Of a stretch of DNA of 35,100 bases, positions 11,989-20,865 are shown piece after piece (within the stretch, counting starts at the first letter, position 1; each line of letters starts with the position of its first letter). Source of the DNA: Polysphondylium violaceum (Eukaryota; Evosea; Eumycetozoa; Dictyosteliales; Dictyosteliaceae); NCBI GenBank assembly GCA_000277445.1, contig AJWJ01000235.1:1-35100 (forward strand), given 5' to 3'. The notes below the pieces were generated by a model that searched no databases, had not been told where the DNA came from, and saw only the letters and a list, made by a program, of their open reading frames with translations. Made by a program: the position numbers and the translations under genes.

Positions 11989-12018
11989 AAATATAGAAAT
12001 CATATGATTTCTATATTT
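11989..12018. repeat. Perfect 30-bp palindrome
   Basis: The left arm AAATATAGAAATCAT (11989-12003) is followed with no spacer by its exact reverse complement ATGATTTCTATATTT (12004-12018). The flanking base pair is T/G, so symmetry stops exactly there. It lies in the divergent promoter region, about 300 bp from the PH-LRR start and 650 bp from the ABC-F start. It could be a dimer-binding operator or a cruciform-forming site; function is unknown. Confidence 0.9.
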
Positions 12019-12083
12019 GTGTATCTCATCTTTTGATTCTGATAAAGAAAGAAAAAAAAAACATCCCGTGTGGTGTGAGCGAA

Positions 12084-12103
12084 GGGGGTGGGGTGGGGTT
12101 GGG
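12084..12103 (+). promoter_or_regulatory. G-quadruplex motif
   Basis: Four G-runs of 5, 4, 4 and 3 are separated by loops of 1, 1 and 2 bases. This meets the strict G3+ N1-7 definition with very short loops, which favour stable parallel quadruplexes. G-runs are rare in this A/T-rich genome. It sits about 570 bp upstream of the ABC-F gene on the coding strand. Confidence 0.75.
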
Positions 12104-12664
12104 AAAGGTATTCTACTCTGAGCCATTTGTTATAGTAACCTTTTCCTATTCTTTTAGTTATAGCAATAAATTATTCTTATACTATAAATTTCTCACAAAC
12201 CAAATCATAAACATTACTATGATTTTCTCAATTTCATTCATTTGTGTTTATGAGACACCTTCCCACCGTCTGTAAAAAATGATTACGTTTTTTTTTTTTT
12301 TTATATTTTTATTTTTTTTTTTGTATTTTTAGAAAAAAAAAATTTGATAGAGGCGAAACACGATCATCATTAGAGTGTAATTGTTATCCATCCCTTAATA
12401 AGCAAATATTATATATCTATCTATCTATATCTATCTTTAAAAATAGCTGTAGTAACAATATATATATTCAAAGACCTTTTTCCTCCATAATTTGTATTAT
12501 TACAATAACAAGAGGTTGTGTTTATTAATCAGCAACAGCAACACTACATTTGATTTGCTTGTTTGGATATATCAATAGCAGCAGCAGCAGAGCTCAGTTT
12601 ATCATAACTACAACAATAACTACTACAACAACAACAACACACATTCATACTATACGAGTAATCA

Positions 12665-14806
12665 ATGGTATCACAAACAAATAAACAAATCAAACAAGTT
12701 GTTTTAACAACTTTGGGAGACAAGGCCAAAGATATTGATGAAACTATTATTGATTATATGACAGGTGTATTTGAAGATGAAGGTGTCATTAGTGATATGG
12801 ACGAATTGGTTGAAATTCTTACACCTTTGTTGATGGACACTTGTTTGATTGAAGATCAAGAGGAGGTCAACCAAACTATCAATGGATTAGTTGACAACTT
12901 GCAAAAAGAGAAATTGATCACCATCAAACAAAAGACCTCTCTCTCTACCCTCTCTCAACCAGTGGCTCTTCAACGTCTTGACGATCGTGTGCATGCAGCT
13001 GTCTCTTGGATGAAGCCAGAGGAGGCTATTTCAATTTTAAACAAAGACTCGCTCGAGGCCAACGAAAAGCGTTACAATGCCAGAAAGGAAGCACGTTTAC
13101 AAAAGGAAGAGAGAAAGAAGCTTCGTCAAAATGCCGCTCTTGCTGCACTCAACAATCTCAAGGAGCAACAAACTATGATGGCATCACAAATTCGTGGCAG
13201 CAATCAATCCAGAGATATCCACGTCGAGCAATTCAGTCTCACCTATGGCAAGATGGATCTCATTGTCAACGCCGATCTCCATCTCAACTATGGCAGAAAG
13301 TATGGTTTGATTGGTAGAAACGGTATGGGTAAGACCACACTCCTTCGTCACATTGCCTCTCGTGAAATTGGCATTGACAACAATCTTGCCATCCTCCACG
13401 TCGAGCAAGAAGTCAGTGGCAATGAAATCACTGTCCTCGAGTGCGTCCTCATGGCCGACGTCGAGAGAGACAATCTCCTCAAAGAGGAAGCCCGTCTCAA
13501 CGCTCTCCCCGACAATGAAAAGAACCATCTCTCTGCCAAATTACAGCAAATCTATGAGCGTCTCAACGTCATTGATGCACACACTGCCGAGTCACGTGCC
13601 GCCTCTATTCTCAGCGGTCTTGGTTTCACCGAAGAGATGCAACAATCGCCCACCAAGCAATTTTCTGGTGGTTGGAGAATGAGAGTCTCTTTGGCCCGTG
13701 CCCTCTTTATTCAACCAGACGTTCTCTTACTCGATGAACCCACCAATCATTTGGATCTCTTTGCCTGTCTCTGGCTCGAGAGCTATTTGGTCAACTGGAG
13801 CAAGACCTTGGTCATCGTATCCCATCAAAGAGAGTTTTTAAATGCCGTCTGTACCGACATTATCCACTTGAACAACAAAAAGCTCGACTACTATAAAGGT
13901 AACTATGCCGTCTTTGAAAAGACCCGTTCCGACCGTCTCAAATCCCAACAACGTGCCTTTGAAGCCCAACAATCGCAAAAAAAACACATTCAAGCCTTTA
14001 TCGATCGTTTCCGTTACAACGCCAAGAGAGCCAAGATGGCACAGAGCAGAATCAAGCAATTGGAGCGTATGGACAGCATCTCCGAGGTTCTCGACGATCC
14101 ATCCGTCACACTCAATTTCCTCGAACCCGAGCCCATCAGTCCCCCCATTCTCCAATTCCAAGACGTCTCTTTTGGCTACACCCCCGACAAACTATTATTT
14201 AAAAACCTCAATCTTGGCATTGATATGGACAGCAGAGTTGCATTAGTCGGTGCCAACGGTGCTGGTAAAACCACACTCTTGCGTCTCTTATGTGGTGAGT
14301 TGGAAGAAACCTCAGGTCTCGTCATTCGTCACGGCAAACTCAGATTCTCGCGTTTCAGTCAACATTTTGTCGACCAACTCGATCTCTCCAAATCCCCACT
14401 CGACAATTTCCTCACCAAATATCCGGGCACCAACCCACAAGTTGCCAGAGCCCATCTTGGTAAATTTGGTCTCAGCGGTGATATCGCTCTCAGAACTGTA
14501 AACACTCTTTCCGGTGGTCAAAAATCCAGAGTCGTACTCTCTCAAATCGCCTACACCAGACCACATATTCTCTTACTCGATGAACCTTCCAATCATTTGG
14601 ATATCGATACCGTCGACGCTCTTTGCCAAGCCCTCAATGAATTTGAAGGTGGTATTCTTTTAGTAACTCACGATGAACGTTTAATTTCCTTGGTCTGTGA
14701 TGAAATTTGGTACTTTGATGGTGAAGAAGGTGAGCCAAAAGAAGTTAAGCCATTTGATGGTGATTGGACCGATTATAAAAGACAAGTTTGGAATCTTAAT
14801 ACCTAA
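12665..14806 (+). CDS. abcF3: ABC-F ATPase, ABCF3/GCN20 type
   Basis: This soluble twin-ATPase without membrane segments belongs to the ABC-F group that works on ribosomes. In yeast, GCN20 supports GCN1/GCN2 sensing of uncharged tRNA. The single-exon product has 713 residues (human ABCF3 has 709). The N-terminal about 180 residues form the helical GCN20-specific domain, including DYMTGVFEDEG, which distinguishes it from ABCF1 and ABCF2. NBD1 has Walker A GRNGMGKTT (217-225), signature FSGGW (333-337) and Walker B LLLDEPTNHLD (354-364). NBD2 has Walker A GANGAGKTT (529-537), signature LSGGQ (615-619) and LLLDEPSNHLD (636-646). The linker contains the HIQAFIDRFRYNAKRA block typical of the inter-domain arm. 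Catalytic glutamates follow both Walker B motifs, so both sites look active. The ATG is the first in frame after a CAA-rich leader. Orthology to a specific D. discoideum abcF gene was not tested. Confidence 0.93.
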   Translation: MVSQTNKQIKQVVLTTLGDKAKDIDETIIDYMTGVFEDEGVISDMDELVEILTPLLMDTCLIEDQEEVNQTINGLVDNLQKEKLITIKQKTSLSTLSQPVALQRLDDRVHAAVSWMKPEEAISILNKDSLEANEKRYNARKEARLQKEERKKLRQNAALAALNNLKEQQTMMASQIRGSNQSRDIHVEQFSLTYGKMDLIVNADLHLNYGRKYGLIGRNGMGKTTLLRHIASREIGIDNNLAILHVEQEVSGNEITVLECVLMADVERDNLLKEEARLNALPDNEKNHLSAKLQQIYERLNVIDAHTAESRAASILSGLGFTEEMQQSPTKQFSGGWRMRVSLARALFIQPDVLLLDEPTNHLDLFACLWLESYLVNWSKTLVIVSHQREFLNAVCTDIIHLNNKKLDYYKGNYAVFEKTRSDRLKSQQRAFEAQQSQKKHIQAFIDRFRYNAKRAKMAQSRIKQLERMDSISEVLDDPSVTLNFLEPEPISPPILQFQDVSFGYTPDKLLFKNLNLGIDMDSRVALVGANGAGKTTLLRLLCGELEETSGLVIRHGKLRFSRFSQHFVDQLDLSKSPLDNFLTKYPGTNPQVARAHLGKFGLSGDIALRTVNTLSGGQKSRVVLSQIAYTRPHILLLDEPSNHLDIDTVDALCQALNEFEGGILLVTHDERLISLVCDEIWYFDGEEGEPKEVKPFDGDWTDYKRQVWNLNT

Positions 14807-16372
14807 ACTTTTCAACTTTTCAACTTTCATCATCAACAACAAAACAAACAACAACAATCCAACAACAATTTTTTGTTCATTTTTTTTTTCTTTTTTATTT
14901 TCTTTTTCTTTTTTTTTTATTCCAGAAATCTAAATCTAAATTTAGATATATCAAATTTAAAAATTTAGATATATAAAATTTTATTATTCATCAAATACAA
15001 CAACAACAACAATAATAATAATAATATAAAATACATAAAATCAATAATTATTATAATCAATAATTTAATGATAAAATAATAATAATAATAATTTAATAAT
15101 AATAATAATTGGAAAAAAAACAAATAGATTCAATTATATCACGTTTCTTGAATTGTTATAATTTGTCTATATTATTTTCCTTTTTCCATTTTTTTTTTGT
15201 AAATAAAACTGTTATTACTGATTTCAAATATAATTCATATTCCAATTTGATTATTCATGATTTTCCCTATTTCCTTTATAAACAAAACATTTTATAAGTA
15301 ATAAAAAAAACATTTACTATTGTATTTTTGTTACTCGATTAGTTAGATGATTATTTGAATTGTGTGTTTTTTATTTCACTCTTTTCTCTTTTCACCTCCT
15401 ACCATCAACCACAACGGATACATAATGTTTATGCCAAAATGATTTAAATTATTATTATATACACACTTGGATCTACCACATTCAATATTTATTCACACAC
15501 CACATCGCACACACACGTCCAAACAGATTAATTCAAATTGAGATAGTAAATAGGATCACGATTCTTTAATAAATTTAGTTTGAACGGCAATATTATTATA
15601 TTATCTTGGTATGGATATGAACATACTCTTATTACCTAGTTGCCAAAAGGTAAAAAGATATGGTGATTGTTAAATTTGATAATATGAGGGTTCTACAAAA
15701 AAGTTAAAAAATTGTTTTAAAAAACACAATATACACACCCACCCCTCCTCATCCCCACACACCCTCTCACCTTTTATCGAGAAATCAAAAGCTTTTAAAT
15801 AGACTCATCAGTTTGTGTTTTTTATCTATTATTTCATCATCAAAAAGAAATAAATAATAATAATAATAAATATTAATAAAACCTATAGTTTCTATCAAAT
15901 GTCTATTTTAAGTATGTAAATTACAAGCACACAATCCGTTTGTCTGTTTATTAATAATTTCATCCCATTCTAATTAAAATATCAATAATTTACCCATTAG
16001 AATTATTATCAAATATCTCTTTTAAAAACTCAATTAATACTCAAAATATGAAGATGTCGATGTCTCATTCCGAATTTGAATTAATAATGTCCGATAAACA
16101 AAAATTGTGTAAAGGTGAAGAATTTGCTTTATTTTGGCAAATCAAACAACAACAACAATAAATTAAAAGAATAAAATAAACTATATAAACAACCAAACAA
16201 ACACAAATCCATATCCACCTTTTGGAAAAATAACGGTGTAATTTTTTTTTCAAATTTTTTTTTGAAATGTTTGTTTTTTTTAAAATTTTGGAAATTGATC
16301 ATTTGTATCTCTATATATTGAATCTATGATCATCATCTATAGATAACACAACACAATTACACACAGATAGAT
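14807..16372. other. Gene-free interval between ABC-F and EAF6 genes
   Basis: About 1.57 kb of A/T-rich DNA. The first 300 bases hold the presumed 3' UTR, with a 14-bp palindrome of the form ATCTAAA/TTTAGAT near 14940 and AAT-triplet runs (about 15000-15110). A C-rich tract at 15738-15764 has four C-runs, hence a possible G-quadruplex on the minus strand. No gene-like frame, tRNA or known RNA was seen. Confidence 0.6.
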
Positions 16373-17055
16373 ATGAGTTTTAATGATGGATTAAAATCAT
16401 CAGACATAGATTCATCGGCAGATGAAGAAGAGTTGGAAGATGATATTTTGGATGACGACGATGTTGAAGATGAAGTTATGGAAGAGGGAAATGTAAATAA
16501 GAAAATAGATCCAAATAATAATAATAATAACAAAACAACGACGACGACCACCACTACCACATCAACATCAAAAAACACAAATGGAACAGACAACTCGGAT
16601 GGCTCAAAGAAAAGAACCAAAACTCAAATCATTAGTGAGATTGATGAACTCTTGGCAGAGAGAGGTCAAATTGAAAATAAATTGGCATCACTAGAGAAAC
16701 AAATCTATGCGCTAGAAGGTCGATATCTCGAAGAAACTCATCACATTGGTAATGTGATTCGTGGTTGGGATAGCTATATATCTGGCAGTGGTGCCCTCAA
16801 AAAACTCAGATGGAGAGAAGTAGATCGTCTATTTTCACAATCCTCTTCATCCTATTTAACATCTGTAACTATTACCCAATACTATACTACTCCCTCTATC
16901 TCACCCACTCACTCATCAATACCATCACACAGATAAACACTCCCACCGGCGACGATAATGTTGTGGTGCCTGAGGACCCACCCTCAATCCAAAACATCGC
17001 TAAAAAGAAATCCAAAGATCAAAAAGTATCCAAAAACTCCAAAAAGAACTATTGA
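16373..17055 (+). CDS. eaf6: EAF6/MEAF6 subunit of MYST-type histone acetyltransferase complexes
   Basis: EAF6 is a small coiled-coil subunit of NuA4/TIP60 and of MOZ/HBO1 acetyltransferase complexes in the nucleus. Exon 1 is 16373-16864 and exon 2 is 16933-17055, joined in phase 0 over a 68-nt intron (GTAACT...CACAG), giving 204 residues. The first about 80 residues are acidic and low-complexity, with poly-Asn and poly-Thr runs. The conserved core follows at about residues 85-155: a coiled coil ending in LEKQIYALEGRYLEET, then GNVIRGWDSYI and the LRWREVDRLFSQSS block, which match animal MEAF6 closely. The C-terminus is lysine-rich. Without splicing, the frame runs into a Thr/Ser-rich intron translation with no family similarity. 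The human protein also ends in a basic Lys-rich tail. Confidence 0.9.
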
Positions 17056-17728
17056 TCATTGATCATTCATTATCTAGATATCACTTGTAAATATAAATAT
17101 AAAATAGAACTCATCGCCACGATGTAATTTAATTCATTAAATTTTTGTGTCAAACTTTTTTTTGAAAATTAAATTTTTTGGGTCCTCACAAATTTATAGT
17201 GCGGGGCTGGCTGTGTCCTCGGTACATATTATTTTTCATTTTCACACGAGATAAGGGGATACTGGACATACGAGACACTAAAACTTGTCAGAGTATGTTA
17301 TACTTTATGTCTTTGATGTTTTAGGTATTTGTATACAGAGAATCTTTGACCTCCAACGCCAAAGTTGGCCTGGAACTTCATATTCGCCTTTGAAAAAAAA
17401 TTTGCATCAAAATTTTTATTTTTTCGAATTTTTTTTTGTTTTTTCAAAAGATTTTTTTTTTTTTACTAAACGCGTGATTTTTTCATCCACCTACGCTTAT
17501 CTAACGTTTGAAGCCCTTTTCTATTCAGTTGTGAGACGAGGTATGTTATGCCATATCATATAGCGAATCTATATATCATCTATCAATCATACATGAATCA
17601 ATATACAATGACACATACAGACCAAGATTGATGAACACAGATTGATATTGTTGATGATGGATGATGATGGATGATGGATTGAATGAAAGGATAAAGTATT
17701 AACATTGATGATCTATTATATAGCAAAA
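17056..17728. promoter_or_regulatory. Intergenic and 5' region of the ribosomal protein L17 gene, with probable leader intron
   Basis: This 673-base interval has no gene-like frame. A donor GAG|GTATGT (GT at 17541) and an acceptor TATATAG (ending 17723, five bases before the ATG) define a likely 183-nt leader intron. Just upstream, CCCTTTTCTATTC (17514-17526) could be a TOP-like pyrimidine start, though it could also be an acceptor. An ACGCGT hexamer lies near 17469, and a CCAAC/GTTGG small hairpin near 17353. Leader introns are common in ribosomal protein genes; this one is inferred from consensus only. Confidence 0.45.
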
Positions 17729-18410
17729 ATGACAAAGCCAATTTACTCCAAGACCCCATCCAACCCAGAGAAATGTAAGTTACAGCAGATATACATACAA
17801 GACCATGAATCGTTACTAATCTATCTTTCTTTCATATATAGCCTGCAAATCACGTGGATCAAACATCAGAGTCCACTTCAAGGTAAATAATCGATATAGG
17901 TTTAGGTTTAGATTGAGAATTGGATAGTTTTAGATGACGATTGATAATGTAATGATGTGATGATGATGTTAACATAATCTATAATATATATAGAACACCC
18001 GTGAAACCGCTATGGCCGTCAAGGGTATGTTACTTACTAGAGCTAAAGCTTACTTAAACAATGTCTTAGCCCACAAAGAATGCATTCCATTCAGAAGATT
18101 CAAAGGTGGTGTTGGTCGTACTGGTCAAGCTAAAGCTTTCGGTACCACCCAAGGTAGATGGCCAAAGAAATCCATCGAATCCGTTTTATCTCTCTTACAA
18201 AACGCTGAAGCCAACGCTGAAGCTAAAGGTTTAAAAGTAGAAAAACTCAAGATTGCTCACGTCCAAGTCCAACGTGCTCAACAACAACGTAGACGTACTT
18301 ACAGAGCCCACGGTAGAATTAACCCATACATGTGCTCACCATCCACCGTCGAATTCATCCTCACTGAAGTCGAAAAGGCTGTCCCAAAACCATCTGAAAT
18401 CTCTGCTTAA
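17729..18410 (+). CDS. rpl17: 60S ribosomal protein L17 (uL22)
   Basis: uL22 lines the exit tunnel of the large ribosomal subunit in the cytosol. There are three coding exons: 17729-17774, 17842-17882 and 17994-18410, with introns of 67 and 111 nt and the frame kept at both junctions (167 residues; human 184). Splicing gives [15 protein letters not shown], then [14 protein letters not shown], then [12 protein letters not shown], which aligns with the human N-terminus. Further hallmarks are [22 protein letters not shown] and the near-invariant [15 protein letters not shown]. The tail is shorter than in animals, lacking the lysine-rich extension. An ATG at 18012 would give an N-terminally truncated protein and was rejected. 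Codons are strongly biased to GCT, GTC, ACC and AAC, as expected for a highly expressed gene. Confidence 0.97.
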
Positions 18411-18550
18411 ATAAATAAATAATTAAAACTGTTTAAATAGATGGGATCTTGAAATATAATATAATCACTATTGTATTATTATTAAATGAGTTTAGTGAAA
18501 TTATCTATCTAGTGAAAACAACACAAATCAGAGATAACAAATATATCTAA

Positions 18551-18559
18551 TTTCCCGCC
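18551..18559 (+). promoter_or_regulatory. E2F-type site TTTCCCGCC
   Basis: The nonamer TTTCCCGCC fits the E2F/DP consensus TTTSSCGC. It lies 94 bases upstream of the ATG at 18653, in the short gap after the L17 gene. D. discoideum has an RB/E2F system regulating S-phase genes. G/C-rich 9-mers are infrequent in these A/T-rich spacers, but one site can occur by chance. Confidence 0.5.
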
Positions 18560-18652
18560 TTTTTTGAAATTCTAATGGGGTCTGTTTTTTGAATCACAAA
18601 AGTTATGTGATTTTTTTTAATTTCATTTACTTATTTGATCAAAAGAGAAAAG

Positions 18653-19218
18653 ATGCATATTCAATGTCAAACAGTGGTTGATCATGTGATTCAGGCAAGA
18701 AAGAGTACTAGACCCAATAAGAAGGGATTTATGTTGTTTAGAGATGGTAGAGGAATGATTTGCTTAGCGATAGGTGATGAGAAAACAGCTAATCCAACAA
18801 TATTTAAAGTATATTTAGTTGTAACACAGCATAATAATGACAATGGGTCTGAATAATGATTATTAATATCTCATTGTACAATTAGTTGGAAAATAAAGGT
18901 ATAGGTAAAATATACTCTGCTTTTGTTGGTGAAGGAAAATGTTCTCTAGAGTTAAATTTACCAGGTGGAGGAAAAGCAAATGTCTTGATATCTGGCGGTG
19001 AGCCTAGTGAATTGAAACATTTTACTGAAATTTGCCAAACTATTCTTCAATTCCCTGAAAAAGCTCATGGTATATATTCATCGTACTTTTGATTGTTTAT
19101 AAAACTAATACTTTTTTCTCACTTTTACAAATTTATAGAGTTACGAATAAATAGTCAAAGTTTTGGTAAAAAGAAACCAGAGGAAGATGAATATGAGTCC
19201 GAATCAGATGATGAATAA
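18653..19218 (+). CDS. Small acidic-tailed protein resembling the PIF1 N-terminal domain
   Basis: There are three exons: 18653-18808, 18886-19069 and 19139-19218. Introns are 77 and 69 nt with GTATAT donors and TTAG or ATAG acceptors, and all junctions keep the frame, giving 139 residues. The first about 110 residues form one compact beta-rich-looking domain. The tail, from about 120, is charged, GKKKPEED followed by YESESDDE. The pattern F-L-x-N(9)-F-x-x-x-GK-x-x-L-x-L, then VLISGGEPSELKHF, resembles the N-terminal domain that precedes the helicase core in animal PIF1 (compared from memory). Here it stands alone with no ATPase motifs. Function is not established; a DNA-replication role is inference, helped by the upstream E2F-type site. 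The in-frame ATG at 18653 was chosen because nothing upstream in that frame starts with ATG. Confidence 0.75.
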
Positions 19219-19455
19219 TACTATAGGATAGCATCAGATTGATATTATGTAAATAAACAAGTGTTGGGTTTAATTATCCAATACTTTTCTAACGATAACT
19301 AGATTCTATTTTATTGGGGGAATCACAGAGGCTGGTTGGGTTAAATTGAAAAGATTTTCGAAACTGAGCAAAAATCCTCTTATTTTCTGTTGTTATTGAC
19401 ATTCAAATTTTAAAATTATTTATTAATGAGAAACTTCCGGGCTATTTTCATGTAA

Positions 19456-19528
19456 GCCCGGCTAGCTCAGTCGGTAGAGCGCACGACTCTTAATCGTGTG
19501 GTCGTGGGTTCGAGCCCCACGTTGGGCG
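19456..19528 (+). tRNA. tRNA-Lys (anticodon CUU)
   Basis: A full cloverleaf without intron. The acceptor stem is 19456-19462 with 19521-19527 (two G-U pairs), and the D stem is GCTC/GAGC (19465-19468, 19477-19480). The anticodon stem CACGA/TCGTG encloses the loop CTCTTAA with anticodon CTT at 19489-19491. The T arm is GTGGG-TTCGAGC-CCCAC (19504-19520), and the discriminator is G at 19528. The A box (TAGCTCAGTCGG) and B box (GGTTCGAGCCC) are intact, and a T5 terminator follows at about 19533. It decodes AAG. Confidence 0.97.
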
Positions 19529-19890
19529 AAACGTTTTTGTTATAGGTTTTCCTTTATCGGGCTTTTTTTGAAAATTTTTTTTTTTATTTCCATAATTCAA
19601 GTCTAAATTAGAGAATATAAAACGAAATATACAGGATTCATTAATCAATGAATTTGTGAATAGAAAGAGACATGGTGGAAAGTTTGATATCAACATCAGG
19701 ATTACAGAAACGAGTTAAATAGAGTAGATGGTAAAGGATGAAATCGTGTTAAACTTGGGACTTATACACTCTCTGAGATTAAGAATTTAGCAATATCTTG
19801 AAAATCAAAAAATAAATTTAAAATAGTAAATGGATTTATTTAATGTTTTAAATGAATCGATAATAAAGTTTTCTTTTACTTTACTTTTTT
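19529..19890. other. tRNA downstream flank with a decayed protein-like stretch
   Basis: After the tRNA terminator the DNA is A/T-rich. Around 19596-19718 the plus strand has a short, unusually protein-like open stretch (about 40 codons, balanced charged and hydrophobic residues). Similar composition continues to about 19830. No ATG-led gene can be supported, so it looks like a remnant of a coding sequence or a lost exon. The source is not identifiable by eye. Position next to a tRNA gene is where dictyostelid retrotransposons usually insert, but no reverse transcriptase or other diagnostic part is present. Confidence 0.3.
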
Positions 19891-20126
19891 TTATGCTACT
19901 GCAGTTGTAGCAAAATTAGTTTTAGTCCAAACTAATTGCCATCCAGTAGTATTATTTTTTCCATTTTTTTGAGGTTCAAATTCAATGCCTTTACTTATAA
20001 AATTATTTTTTTGATTTTTTGGAAATCCAGCCAACAATGAACTTATATGATCTAATAAAAAAAAAAAAAAAAACGGTTAAATTTATAATAATTTTTATAG
20101 GAAATTAAATACCTACGAAAAATCAT
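19891..20126 (-). CDS. Candidate 56-residue two-exon protein, unknown function
   Basis: Exon 1 (20126-20117) codes ATG ATT TTT C and is followed by donor GTAGGT. The 65-nt intron ends in a T-run and ATTAG, and exon 2 is 20051-19891 ending in TAA. The product is MIFHHISSLLAGFPKNQ, then Lys/Asn-rich sequence, then GWQLVWTKTNFATTAVA. Dictyostelids carry many very short two-exon genes with a tiny first coding exon, so the form is credible. The combination of a correct poly-T acceptor, in-phase joining and non-low-complexity protein supports it. I do not recognise the family. With the alternative donor three bases later the frame closes after about 20 codons. Confidence 0.45.
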
Positions 20127-20865
20127 TATGATAATTTAAAACAATAAAAGATTGTTTAATTGAAAAATAATAATAAAAATAAAAATTAAAAATCAACAGA
20201 TTTTTTTTTGTTTAAATAGAAAAACAAAACACTATAGTGTTGATAAAAATAGAGCGAGTTTAAATATAGATAACAAAGTCGGTTAAAATTAATTTAAACT
20301 ATATATATTTCATTTAATTTTTCGATGAACAAACACCAATATCAAGTGAAATTACAAACTCCTTGTTTCTTTCTCAAGGTGAAAATCAAAAAAAGAAAGA
20401 TAATATAATTTCATTTTGTAATACTATCGTATATTAACCTCTAACCACTCTTGTTTCGTAAAATTGTTGATGACAATGTTTTTAAAAATAAACAAACAGG
20501 ATAGGGGTGGTATAATTTTTTTGTGTTAAAATGGAAATCCTATCACACCAAACAAAAAATAAAAAAAAATAATCTGAAATTAAACCACAACCATTTGGAA
20601 AAACAATAGCGGAATTTAATATTCCAAGGGGTATTAATAGATCAATTTACTGCTATTGATATCAAATGGGAAAAATGTTCAATATCAATTATCTATTATG
20701 ATATCATCTATCATCCATCAACCCAAACACACCATCTCTTGAAAGTTGAAATATTAGACGAGAACTAGTTTTTTAAAAATAATGATTGATTTGTCTTTAC
20801 GAAAATAAAATAGATCTAATCTAAAAGATTTTATGATATCATTTTGTGTAAAAGGAAAAAATACA
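20127..20865. other. Intergenic spacer upstream of the small gene
   Basis: About 740 bases of A/T-rich DNA between the 3' end of the coiled-coil gene (20866) and the small two-exon gene, both on the minus strand. It probably contains the promoter of the small gene. It includes a 14-bp palindrome of the form AACACTA/TAGTGTT at 20228-20241. No gene-like frame or RNA gene was seen. Confidence 0.55.

Larger units (their letters stand above)
11688..12664. promoter_or_regulatory. Divergent promoter region between the PH-LRR and ABC-F genes
   Basis: This 977-base head-to-head intergenic region serves two divergently transcribed genes. No gene-like frame was found. It contains a perfect 30-bp palindrome (11989-12018), a G-quadruplex motif (12084-12103), long A and T tracts at 11790-11840 and 12288-12342, and a CTAT tetranucleotide run near 12415. 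The 100 bases before the ABC-F ATG are rich in CAA, usual for a dictyostelid leader. Confidence 0.6.

Noticed and set aside
13184-13528. Antisense and shifted open frames across the ABC-F gene, and similar ones across 28238-32693 in mtaA
   Set aside because: They follow from the codon pattern of strongly supported genes on the other frame or strand.
19490-19696. Minus-strand open frame crossing the tRNA gene
   Set aside because: Its end is simply the antisense translation of the tRNA-Lys; no gene features otherwise.
20228-20241. Short palindromes (20228-20241 and near 14940)
   Set aside because: 14-bp A/T-rich palindromes are expected by chance in such spacers; only the 30-bp one was kept as a finding.
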